9,741 bases of DNA from Gammaproteobacteria bacterium (lineage in GTDB: Bacteria; Pseudomonadota; Gammaproteobacteria; QNFN01), in NCBI GenBank assembly GCA_003645555.1, contig QNFN01000042.1:1-9741 (forward strand), written 5' to 3'. The stretch's first letter is position 1. Each line of letters opens with the position of its first letter. The notes beneath the pieces were generated by a model. The model saw only the letters and a program-made list of their open reading frames with translations, made no database searches and was not told the DNA's origin. The translations under genes were made by a program, and so were the position numbers. Shown piece after piece: positions 1 to 5,402 of the stretch.

Positions 1-66
1 GATGACGATACGGTTCGGCAGCTCGAGTTGGCCGAGGCGGAAGGGAGTGAAGAGCTGGCTGGACAT
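1..66 (-). CDS. NADH:flavin oxidoreductase / Old Yellow Enzyme family, N-terminal fragment (runs off the left edge)
   Basis: Only the first 22 codons are inside the window, starting from an ATG at 66-64. They read MSSQLFTPFRLGQLELPNRI followed by VI. The pattern LF-x-P-x-(R/K)-x-G-x-L-x-L-x-NRIV is the conserved N-terminus of the FMN-binding TIM-barrel Old Yellow Enzyme family, which reduces activated C=C bonds or acts in 2,4-dienoyl-CoA reductase-like enzymes using NAD(P)H. The segment forms the first barrel strand, which contributes to FMN binding in the family. It lies 68 nt downstream of ampD on the same strand, so it may be co-transcribed or have its own promoter in the gap. The exact substrate class cannot be told from 22 residues. 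Confidence 0.72.
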   Translation of the reverse strand, partial: MSSQLFTPFRLGQLELPNRIVI

Positions 67-101
67 CGGGGACTTTACTCGACGATGGGTGGGAAGGTGA
101 C

Positions 102-107
102 ATTCTA
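102..107 (-). promoter_or_regulatory. Possible -10 element for the flavin oxidoreductase gene
   Basis: On the minus strand the ampD-oxidoreductase gap contains TAGAAT, a 5/6 match to the sigma-70 -10 box. It would place a start of transcription about 30 nt before the ATG at 66. No convincing -35 hexamer sits 16-18 nt upstream, so the site is weak, and read-through from ampD is equally possible. I see no intrinsic terminator in the 68-nt gap. Confidence 0.25.
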
Positions 108-134
108 GCGAGTCCGCCGCACCTGGTGGGGGAT

Positions 135-725
135 TCAGTCGAGACCGGCAAGCTGGCGCAGTCTGACCCAGTCGAAGCGGGGTCCGGGGTCCTCCTTGCG
201 CCCGGTCGCGATGTCGCTGTGGCCGACGATTCGCCCCGGTGTGATGGCCGGGAACCGGGCACGGATCACGGTGATCAGTGCCGCCAGTGTTTCATACTGG
301 GCGCCAGTGAAGCGGTCGCCCGGCAACCCTTCGAGTTCAATACCGATGGAGAAGTCGTTGCATCGCTCGCGGCCGTCGAAACAGGAGGCGCCAGCATGCC
401 AGGCACGTTGGTCGAGTGGCACGTACTGGACAGCGTGTCCAGCGCGGTCGACCAGCAGGTGGGCCGAGACACGCAAGGTGTGCACTGCGGCGAAGTAGGG
501 GTGCTCGTCGGGCGGCAACCGGTTCTGGAACAGGGCGTCGATCCATGGGCCGCCGTAGTCGCCGGGCGGCAGGCTGATGGCGTGGATCACCAGCAGGTCG
601 ACCGGACTGCCTTCCGGCCGCGCGTCGCAGTTGGGCGAGGCGCTGAAAGGCAGCGGCCGCAGCTGACCACTCGCCGGGTCGTAGGTGAGGTCCGCAGGAG
701 CGACCGCTGGTGGTACGGGGTTCAC
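135..725 (-). CDS. ampD: AmpD, 1,6-anhydro-N-acetylmuramyl-L-alanine amidase
   Basis: Cytoplasmic zinc amidase of peptidoglycan recycling: it cleaves the bond between anhydro-MurNAc and the stem peptide of imported muropeptides, and so also lowers the AmpR ligands that induce beta-lactamase in species with AmpC. The 196-aa protein has no signal peptide, as expected. Family landmarks are present: SPNCDARP near residue 30, VIHAISLPPG with Zn ligand H48, GGPWIDALF (58-66), HPYF, VSAH, VQYVPLD-x-RAWHAG (99-112), CFDGRERCNDFSIGIELEG (115-133) with the likely catalytic E130, and GHSDIATGRKEDPGP (168-182) supplying H169 and D179. The start is GTG at 725, overlapping the stop of the upstream CBS gene as GTGA, with no ATG alternative before the conserved core. 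It is the last gene of the five-gene DUF1538 operon, and no ampE follows. Confidence 0.95.
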   Translation of the reverse strand: MNPVPPAVAPADLTYDPASGQLRPLPFSASPNCDARPEGSPVDLLVIHAISLPPGDYGGPWIDALFQNRLPPDEHPYFAAVHTLRVSAHLLVDRAGHAVQYVPLDQRAWHAGASCFDGRERCNDFSIGIELEGLPGDRFTGAQYETLAALITVIRARFPAITPGRIVGHSDIATGRKEDPGPRFDWVRLRQLAGLD

Positions 726-1120
726 TCCGGCAGCAGTCCGCGCAGCACCATGTCGGTAAAGCTGACAATGCCGACCACCTTGCCGTTTTCGGCCACGGGT
801 GCGCGCGACAGCTCGAAGCGGTCGAACAGCCGTGCACAGTAGCGAATGTTCATCTCCGGATCGACGGTAATCACCGGTTTGGCCATCACCTCGTAGACGT
901 TGACCCGCTCCGGTGAGCGGTTCAGGCCGATCACCTTGCGCGCGACGTCGGAGAGCAGCAGCATGCCGTACTCGTCATCGTTGTGGCGTTTGTTGACGAT
1001 TAGGCACTTGGTTTCGATGTGGCGCATCGACTTCAGTGCGTCGTACACGGTGGTCATGCTATCGACGGTATCAAACTCCGTCTTCATGACCTGCCGTACC
1101 CGGACGATCTGCGCGCTCAT
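722..1120 (-). CDS. Two-CBS-domain (Bateman module) protein
   Basis: A 132-aa soluble protein made almost entirely of two CBS motifs. CBS1 runs about residues 5-68 (VRQVMKTEFDTVDSMTTVYDAL, then LIVNKRHNDDEYGMLLLSDV) and CBS2 about 74-128 (VYEVMAKPVITVDPEMNIRYCA, then RAPVAENGKVVGIVSFTDMV). CBS pairs bind adenine nucleotides or S-adenosyl ligands and act as regulatory modules for channels, transporters and enzymes; no catalytic domain is attached here. The ATG at 1120 overlaps the stop of the P-II-like gene as ATGA, and GGAGG (1132-1128) lies 7 nt before it. Its stop overlaps the GTG of ampD. From its neighbours I infer that it is a nucleotide-sensing subunit for the DUF1538 membrane pair; the ligand and partner are not shown by the sequence. 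Confidence 0.88.
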   Translation of the reverse strand: MSAQIVRVRQVMKTEFDTVDSMTTVYDALKSMRHIETKCLIVNKRHNDDEYGMLLLSDVARKVIGLNRSPERVNVYEVMAKPVITVDPEMNIRYCARLFDRFELSRAPVAENGKVVGIVSFTDMVLRGLLPE

Positions 1121-1467
1121 AGCTTTTCCTCCACCACGTTGCTCAACTTGCGGATCTGGTGACTGACCCCGACGGCGTCCTCGACATCGACCTGGAAGGC
1201 GATGCCGGCGCCGGCCTGGCTGTCGAATTCACCGACCGCGGCGATGGTCTCGAGGATGTCGCGTGACAGGTGCTCCTCGACCAGGAACAGCAGCACGTCA
1301 CGCTGGGTCTCGAGGCTCAGGCCGAAGAAGGTCTTGGCCTGCTCCACCCCTTCGCCGCGCGCCTGGTTGATAACCGTAGCACCGGTAGCGCCAGCCTCAC
1401 GTGCAGCATCGAGTACCTGGTTGGTCTTGTCATCTTCGACCAGGGCGATGATCAGTTTGAAATGCAT
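1117..1467 (-). CDS. P-II-like (GlnB/GlnK superfamily) signalling protein associated with DUF1538
   Basis: A 116-aa protein with the ferredoxin-like P-II layout: strand 1 HFKLIIALV (2-10), helix 1 KTNQVLDAAREAGATGATVI (14-33), a T-loop region ARGEGVEQAKTFFGLSLETQ (36-55), strand VLLFLVEEH (58-66), helix 2 SRDILETIAAVGEF (68-81), a B-loop-like SQAGAGIAFQVDV (83-95), and a charged C-tail. The start of the T-loop (GEG) resembles P-II, but the tyrosine uridylylated in enterobacterial GlnB is absent and the B-loop lacks the usual TGKIGDGK, so ligand binding and control are probably different. P-II proteins typically sense ATP/ADP/2-oxoglutarate and plug transporters such as AmtB or SbtA. The start has a good Shine-Dalgarno AAGGAG (1480-1475) and lies 2 nt after the second DUF1538 stop. 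I infer that it gates that membrane pair. Confidence 0.82.
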   Translation of the reverse strand: MHFKLIIALVEDDKTNQVLDAAREAGATGATVINQARGEGVEQAKTFFGLSLETQRDVLLFLVEEHLSRDILETIAAVGEFDSQAGAGIAFQVDVEDAVGVSHQIRKLSNVVEEKL

Positions 1468-1469
1468 GG

Positions 1470-2252
1470 TCAGTCTCCTTCTTTATTGGCCCGCGCATCG
1501 CGCCGAGCACGCCACTCGCTGAGTTGGGCATAAGCCATTACGGACATGATCGGGAACAGGCTGGCGAAAGCGATCAGCCCGAAGCCGTCGAGCAAAGGGC
1601 TGCGGCCGGGTACGGTACTGGCCAGGCCGAGGCCGAGCGCGGTCACCAGGGGGACGGTGACGGTCGAGGTGGTGACGCCACCGGAGTCGTAGGCCAGCGC
1701 GACAATCAGCCGTGGGGCGAAGATGGTCTGGATGATCACCATGATGTAGCCGGTGACGATGTAGTAGTGCAGCGGGGTGCCGGTGATGATGCGGAAGGTG
1801 CCCAGGGCGATACCGATGGCGACACCGATGGCGACGGCAATGCGCAGTCCCCAGATCGAGATGGCACCACCGGAGACCTGGCGCGCTTTCATCGCGACGG
1901 CGATCAGTGACGGTTCGGCGATGGTGGTCGAGAAGCCGATTGCGGCGGCGAACAGGTAGACCCAGTAGTAGTCATCCCATTCGAGAACATCGCCTACGTA
2001 GTCGATGAGGAAACTCGGGTGGGTCAGCTGTGCGGCCATCACCTTGCCGAGGGGGAACAGGGCTTTCTCGAGGCCGACCAGGAACAGTGCCAGGCCGCAG
2101 AGTACGTAGACGAAACCGAGCAGCACCCGCTTCATGTTGGGGATGCGTTCGCGCAGGACCAGGAACTGGAAACCGAACAGGATGCCGGCGATTGGCAGCA
2201 CGTCACCCAGCGTCTCGAAGAAGGTCTTCAGCAGTTCGCCGAGCAGGTCCAT
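1470..2252 (-). CDS. DUF1538 membrane protein, second of two paralogues (B)
   Basis: A 260-aa polytopic membrane protein with about six to seven hydrophobic segments. Conserved blocks shared with the gene before it are ALFPLGKVMA (65-74), GFSTTIAEPSLIAVA (106-120), [21 protein letters not shown] (187-207) and [16 protein letters not shown] (221-236). The TT-x(3-5)-P signature recurs in both halves, suggesting paired discontinuous helices, as in inverted-repeat transporters; this is inference. A charged tail EWRARRDARANKEGD ends the protein. I chose the ATG at 2252 because it makes a TGATG overlap with the previous stop and aligns with the paralogue's N-terminus; the longer open frame to 2588 only reads antisense-like Arg/His-rich junk inside gene A. 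The family has no substrate known to me. The P-II-like gene follows after 2 nt. Confidence 0.85.
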   Translation of the reverse strand: MDLLGELLKTFFETLGDVLPIAGILFGFQFLVLRERIPNMKRVLLGFVYVLCGLALFLVGLEKALFPLGKVMAAQLTHPSFLIDYVGDVLEWDDYYWVYLFAAAIGFSTTIAEPSLIAVAMKARQVSGGAISIWGLRIAVAIGVAIGIALGTFRIITGTPLHYYIVTGYIMVIIQTIFAPRLIVALAYDSGGVTTSTVTVPLVTALGLGLASTVPGRSPLLDGFGLIAFASLFPIMSVMAYAQLSEWRARRDARANKEGD

Positions 2253-2986
2253 CAGTAGATCATCCCGAAGGCCATGACGAAGATCATCGGGGTCAGGGAA
2301 GCGAAGGCGATCAGGCCGAAGCCGTCGGTCATGGGATTGCGCCCACGGATGCTCGAGGCGAGGCCGACGCCGAGCGCGGTGACCAGCGGTACGGTGATGG
2401 TTGAGGTGGTAACGCCGCCCGAGTCGTAGGCGATACCGATAATTTCTTGCGGGGCGAACTCGGTCATGATCACGACGCCGACATAGCCGGCGATAATCAG
2501 CCAGTGGATAGGCCAGCCGCGCAGGATGCGAAGCACGCCGATGATGATGGCAAAACCGACCGACAGCGCGACGGTGAGGCGCAGCCACCAGGCGTAGTCC
2601 TCACGCTCGGCCTCGATGTTGGTGATAACGCCGGCTTCGGCGGCGACCTTGGCCGCCTCCTCGGCGACGGCGATCAGCGCCGGTTCGGCGATGGTGGTAC
2701 CGAAGCCGAGGGCAAAGGCGAACGTCAGCAGCCAGAAAACGCTGCCCTTGCGTGCAAAGGCGTAGGCCATCGCCTCGCCGATCGGAAACAGGCCAAGGTT
2801 GAGGCCACGGATAAACAGTGTCAGGCCGAGAATGACCAGCAACGTGCCGACCAGCAGGCCACCAAGGTTCGGCAGCGGCTGCTGCAGCACGGCAAGCTGA
2901 AAGAAGGCAACGACGAAAATGATCGGCGTGAGATCACGGAGGCTGTTGAGTAGCGTAGCGAGAAAGGCCAGCAGCTGTTTTTTCAC
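2252..2986 (-). CDS. DUF1538 membrane protein, first of two paralogues (A)
   Basis: A 244-aa polytopic membrane protein, first gene of the operon. Hydrophobic helices lie at about residues 20-36, 42-60, 82-97, 133-153, 161-177, 195-213 and 222-241. Shared family blocks are [10 protein letters not shown] (65-74), [15 protein letters not shown] (94-108), [21 protein letters not shown] (186-206) and [16 protein letters not shown] (220-235). Acidic E101 and D188 sit within otherwise apolar, Gly/Thr/Pro-rich stretches in both paralogues and are candidate substrate- or ion-interacting residues. The start is GTG at 2986, giving MKKQLLAFL; an out-of-frame ATG lies 3 nt upstream, and the frame stays open upstream but without a credible start. 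The Shine-Dalgarno is weak. Its stop overlaps the ATG of paralogue B. It is probably one half of a heteromeric transporter; the substrate is unknown. Confidence 0.83.
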   Translation of the reverse strand: MKKQLLAFLATLLNSLRDLTPIIFVVAFFQLAVLQQPLPNLGGLLVGTLLVILGLTLFIRGLNLGLFPIGEAMAYAFARKGSVFWLLTFAFALGFGTTIAEPALIAVAEEAAKVAAEAGVITNIEAEREDYAWWLRLTVALSVGFAIIIGVLRILRGWPIHWLIIAGYVGVVIMTEFAPQEIIGIAYDSGGVTTSTITVPLVTALGVGLASSIRGRNPMTDGFGLIAFASLTPMIFVMAFGMIY

Positions 2987-3044
2987 GGCATCCGGGGCCT
3001 TGGTGCGCAGTGGCGCCTGTCCATGGTCACTGTTCTCACTTCCG

Positions 3045-3057
3045 GGGCATTATGCCC
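3045..3057. promoter_or_regulatory. Inverted repeat GGGCAT-T-ATGCCC over the operon's -10 box
   Basis: A perfect 6-bp dyad with a single central base, in the 147-bp gap between the divergent DUF1538 operon and rlmB. It coincides with the candidate -10 of the minus-strand promoter, so a dimeric regulator bound here would occlude RNA polymerase. In a transcript it would be only a one-base-loop palindrome, so a protein-binding role is more plausible than a hairpin. No regulator gene is present in the window. Confidence 0.35.
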
Positions 3058-3077
3058 GAACGCCCGGAGCGTCCCAA
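3049..3077 (-). promoter_or_regulatory. Candidate sigma-70 promoter of the DUF1538 operon
   Basis: Reading the minus strand, TTGGGA (3077-3072, 4/6 match to the -35) is followed after exactly 17 nt by CATAAT (3054-3049, 5/6 match to the -10). Transcription would begin near 3042, leaving a leader of about 55 nt before the GTG at 2986. The -10 lies inside the dyad GGGCAT-T-ATGCCC, which could be an operator. No start has been mapped; this is a consensus match by eye. Confidence 0.5.
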
Positions 3078-3123
3078 TACGATGTCATTGCCGCCGGCCA
3101 GCACGAGGGCGGACAATGGCGCC

Positions 3124-3129
3124 AGGAGG
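3124..3129 (+). promoter_or_regulatory. Shine-Dalgarno site that fixes the rlmB start
   Basis: AGGAGG, 4 nt before the ATG at 3134. This supports that start over the longer open frame beginning at 3023, whose extra 37 residues are absent from RlmB proteins. Confidence 0.8.
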
Positions 3130-3133
3130 AAGC

Positions 3134-3874
3134 ATGAACGATGACAGTCGTCTGGTCGGGGGGATGCATGCCGTGCGTGCAGCGCTGGCAAATGCCGGCA
3201 GTGTCGAGCGTTTGTGGGTAGATCGCCGGCGCCGTGATGGTCGACTGCGCGCGCTGACAGATCAGGCCCGTAGTGCCGGGGTGCCGGTAGAACGGACCGA
3301 GCGCCAGGAACTCGATGCCATGCTGCCCGGCGTCAACCACCAGGGAGCGGTGGCCCGCTGCAGCGGACCTGCGGCGGGTGACGAGACGCAGCTGCAACAG
3401 TTGGTGGCCGAGTGCGAAACACCCTTGCTGCTGGTTCTCGATGGCGTCACCGACCCACACAATCTCGGCGCCTGTCTGCGTACCGCCGATGCCGCCGGAG
3501 TCGATGCAGTGATAGCGCCTCGTGATCGCGCCGCCGGGCTCGGGCCCACGGTGCGCAAGGTGGCGGCGGGCGCGGCCGAGAGCGTGCCGTTCATCCAGGT
3601 CACCAATCTTGTGCGTACGCTGACCTGGCTTGCCGATGCCGGGATCTGGCGCATCGGTCTGGCCGGGGAGGGGAGTGAAGCATTGCACACGACCGATCTG
3701 CTCGGGCCGCTGGCACTGGTGCTCGGCAGCGAAGGGCGCGGTTTGCGCCGGTTGACCCGCGAGCATTGTGATCGGCTGGTACACATCCCGATGCATGGTT
3801 CGGTCGAGAGTCTCAATGTCTCGGTTGCGGCCGGCGTCGCGCTGTTCGAAGCCGTGCGCCAGCGCAGCGAGTAA
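3134..3874 (+). CDS. rlmB: RlmB, 23S rRNA (guanosine-2251-2'-O)-methyltransferase
   Basis: SPOUT (SpoU/TrmH) family methyltransferase that uses S-adenosylmethionine to 2'-O-methylate G2251 in the peptidyl-transferase P-loop of 23S rRNA. The 246-aa length fits (E. coli about 243). The N-terminal RNA-binding domain covers about residues 5-80 (LVGGMHAVRAAL; GVNHQGAVAR at 66-75). The catalytic knot carries motif 1 DGVTDPHNLGACLRTADAAG (103-122) with N110, the basic linker RKVAAGAAESVP (141-152), motif 2 LALVLGSEGRGLRRLTRE (193-210), and motif 3 IPMHGSVESLNVSVAAGVAL (218-237). The specific match to RlmB rather than TrmH or RlmH comes from the DGVTDPHNLGACLR and ACGAAESVP-like segments. It is divergent from the DUF1538 operon and followed by an intrinsic terminator, so it is probably monocistronic here. 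Confidence 0.95.
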   Translation: MNDDSRLVGGMHAVRAALANAGSVERLWVDRRRRDGRLRALTDQARSAGVPVERTERQELDAMLPGVNHQGAVARCSGPAAGDETQLQQLVAECETPLLLVLDGVTDPHNLGACLRTADAAGVDAVIAPRDRAAGLGPTVRKVAAGAAESVPFIQVTNLVRTLTWLADAGIWRIGLAGEGSEALHTTDLLGPLALVLGSEGRGLRRLTREHCDRLVHIPMHGSVESLNVSVAAGVALFEAVRQRSE

Positions 3875-3918
3875 GGGGCCGCTGATCGAGTCGATTCCGA
3901 ATCATCCGCTTCGCCCAG

Positions 3919-3936
3919 GCCCTGGCCAGGGCTTTT
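3919..3936 (+). terminator. Intrinsic terminator after rlmB
   Basis: The palindrome GCCCTGGCCAGGGC (3919-3932) folds as a 5-bp GCCCT/AGGGC stem with a GGCC loop and is followed directly by TTTT. It starts 44 nt after the rlmB stop and separates rlmB from the cupredoxin unit. Confidence 0.65.
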
Positions 3937-3972
3937 CCCGGAACGGCAGTCAATTGAAGTCACTCCGGGAAA
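3934..3972. promoter_or_regulatory. Long-spaced inverted repeat TTTCCCGGA ... TCCGGGAAA upstream of the cupredoxin gene
   Basis: Two perfectly complementary 9-bp arms at 3934-3942 and 3964-3972, separated by 21 nt. Each arm is part of a TTCC-N-GGAA-like half-palindrome (TTCCCGGAA at 3935; CTCCGGGAA at 3963). The right arm lies in the spacer of the candidate promoter below, and the left arm abuts the T-tract of the rlmB terminator. It could be a paired operator or, in RNA, a hairpin. Another short palindrome, TCAATTGA, lies in the intervening sequence. Confidence 0.35.
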
Positions 3973-3982
3973 CCGGTAGAAA
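3954..3982 (+). promoter_or_regulatory. Candidate promoter of the cupredoxin/haem-protein unit
   Basis: TTGAAG (3954-3959, 4/6 match to -35), a 17-nt spacer, then TAGAAA (3977-3982, 4/6 match to -10). The start would be near 3989, giving a leader of about 50 nt that ends in the strong Shine-Dalgarno. The match is modest, but the spacing is ideal and the site lies just past the rlmB terminator. Confidence 0.35.
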
Positions 3983-4023
3983 GGGGGGCGCCGGCCACGT
4001 CGGCGGTACACGTTACAACACTC

Positions 4024-4033
4024 AAGGAGGAGG
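4024..4033 (+). promoter_or_regulatory. Very strong Shine-Dalgarno of the cupredoxin gene
   Basis: AAGGAGGAGG, a doubled anti-16S match ending 5 nt before the ATG at 4039. It is the strongest ribosome site in the window and suggests that this gene is highly translated. Confidence 0.75.
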
Positions 4034-4038
4034 CCCGT

Positions 4039-4485
4039 ATGAAACGTTTCGCCACGGCGCTTTGCGCTTTGCTACTTCCGATTTGCGGTTTTGCCGCTGA
4101 TTACATCACCAACGCTGGTGACATCGTCAAGGCGGCGGACTGGGACAAGATGGTGACTGTCACCGTTGAAATGGAAGAGTTCGCCTACGAGCCCGGTGAC
4201 CTGGTGTTCAAGGCAGGCCAGCCCTACAAACTGGTGCTCAAGAACAGCGGCGAGAAGAAGCACTATTTCACCGCGCCCGGGTTCTACAAGGCGATCGCCA
4301 CGCGTAAGGTGCAGTCGAACAAGGACGGCGAAATCAAGGCGCCGTACTTTACCGCCATCGAGTTGATGGTCGGCGGCCAACTCGACCTCTACTTCGTGCC
4401 GGTCACCAAGGGTGAGTTCCCGGTCTACTGCACCATCGATGACCATCGTGAGCAGGGCATGGAAGGCTCGCTGACGATCCGCTGA
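4039..4485 (+). CDS. Exported cupredoxin (type 1 copper protein)
   Basis: A 148-aa small periplasmic blue-copper-like protein. Residues 1-20 (MKRFATALCALLLPICGFAA, then DY) are a Sec signal peptide with a likely cut after A20. The mature part is a beta-sandwich with the full type 1 copper ligand set: H75 in GEKKHYFTAPGF, then C131, H136 and M141 in the C-x4-H-x4-M block (YCTIDDHREQGMEGSL). This is the pattern of plastocyanin/azurin-like cupredoxin_1 proteins, so both electron transfer and copper carriage are possible; nothing visible decides between them. It lies 14 nt before a haem-binding exported protein on the same strand. From this I infer that the two share a periplasmic electron-transfer or copper-related task. 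Confidence 0.85.
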   Translation: MKRFATALCALLLPICGFAADYITNAGDIVKAADWDKMVTVTVEMEEFAYEPGDLVFKAGQPYKLVLKNSGEKKHYFTAPGFYKAIATRKVQSNKDGEIKAPYFTAIELMVGGQLDLYFVPVTKGEFPVYCTIDDHREQGMEGSLTIR

Positions 4486-4499
4486 TCGTCGGCCACTCC

Positions 4500-5402
4500 A
4501 TGTTGCATATCCGTGGCATCCTGTTGCTGGTTGCCACGGCCGGGTCCGGCCCGGCCGTGGCGGCCGACAACATCACCCCCGCGGAGATGCCCGCCGAGCC
4601 GCTGCGGGTACCGGTCGAGGCGCTGGCTGCCGCACCGGTGGTCGATGGTGACCTCGGGGACTGGAGCGGTGACGGCTGGATCACGGTCACGGTGCATCCG
4701 GCGGTCAGGGACGATGCCGACAACCGGCTCGGCACCATCGACGTGCTGTTGCGCGCGGGGGTGCACCAAGGCCGGTTCTACCTGGCGGCGCGCTGGCCGG
4801 ACCGGCGCGCCGACGCCGTCTACAAACCCTGGGAGTGGCGCGGTGACCGCTACCGTCGCGGCAAGCGCCTCGATGACATGTTCGCGGCCCGCTTCGACTT
4901 GGCCGGGGACTACCACAGTTGCATGATCGCCGACGCCACCTACCAGGTCGATCTCTGGCTCTGGTCGGCGGGACGCAGCAACCCGGCCGGATACGCTGAC
5001 GACCTGATGCAAGCGATTACCACCAGGTTCACCGAGAATGCGGCCGAGTACACCGGGCCCGGGGGCAAGACCGTCTACATCAGGAAGAAGCGGGATGCGG
5101 GTACTCCGGCGTACACCAATACCAGGCCCGACAGGCGCACCTTCCAGGGAGACAAGTTGCCTGGCGTGGCCTGGAAAAGTCCGCCCACGGGCAGCGCCGC
5201 CGACATCCTGGCTCAGGGGGTGTGGGCCGATGGCCACTGGCAACTGGAGATGAGCCGCGCCCTGGTCACAGGTCATGAAGACGACGCGGAACTGCCGCTC
5301 GGCGCCTTGCGGGTCGGGGCCGTGGCCGTGTTCGACCGCAACAGCAGTGAGCACAAGAGCGTTTCCGGTGATCTCCACTACGACTTCAGCGCCCTGCGCT
5401 GA
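4500..5402 (+). CDS. Exported ethylbenzene-dehydrogenase-like haem-binding protein
   Basis: A 300-aa protein with a signal peptide (about residues 1-22, ending AVAA before DN). The body resembles the haem-binding gamma subunit of ethylbenzene dehydrogenase and other DMSO-reductase type II enzymes: VVDGDLGDW (47-55), GRFYLAARWPDRRADAVYKPWEW (91-113), DDMFAARFDL (125-134), VDLWLWSAGRSNPAGYADD (150-168), GVWADGHWQLEMSRAL (240-255) and a C-terminal beta strand. In that family a b-type haem is held by Met and Lys; M127 and K226 are my tentative candidates. There is no CxxCH. No catalytic molybdenum subunit is encoded nearby, so it probably acts alone or with the upstream cupredoxin as an electron carrier. 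The start at 4500 has a poor Shine-Dalgarno, and a strong hairpin lies within its first 21 codons. Confidence 0.7.
   Translation: MLHIRGILLLVATAGSGPAVAADNITPAEMPAEPLRVPVEALAAAPVVDGDLGDWSGDGWITVTVHPAVRDDADNRLGTIDVLLRAGVHQGRFYLAARWPDRRADAVYKPWEWRGDRYRRGKRLDDMFAARFDLAGDYHSCMIADATYQVDLWLWSAGRSNPAGYADDLMQAITTRFTENAAEYTGPGGKTVYIRKKRDAGTPAYTNTRPDRRTFQGDKLPGVAWKSPPTGSAADILAQGVWADGHWQLEMSRALVTGHEDDAELPLGALRVGAVAVFDRNSSEHKSVSGDLHYDFSALR
4533..4561 (+). repeat. Perfect 12-bp hairpin inside the signal-peptide codons of the haem protein
   Basis: GCCACGGCCGGG (4533-4544), loop TCCGG, then the exact complement CCCGGCCGTGGC (4550-4561). The stem is almost all G-C and lies 33 nt downstream of the ATG at 4500, over the codons for the end of the signal peptide. 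No T-tract follows, so it is not an intrinsic terminator. It could slow translation or protect mRNA ends, lowering expression of this gene relative to the cupredoxin. Confidence 0.75.

Noticed and set aside
126..842. 238-residue plus-strand open frame across ampD and the CBS gene
   Set aside because: Antisense to two confidently identified genes; no protein features.
2253..2588. Upstream extension of DUF1538 B (frame open to 2588, 112 extra residues)
   Set aside because: The extra part is Arg/His-rich, lies wholly within DUF1538 A in another frame, and the ATG at 2252 aligns with the paralogue and forms a TGATG overlap.
3023..3133. N-terminal extension of rlmB
   Set aside because: Absent from RlmB proteins, and AGGAGG at 3124-3129 supports the ATG at 3134.
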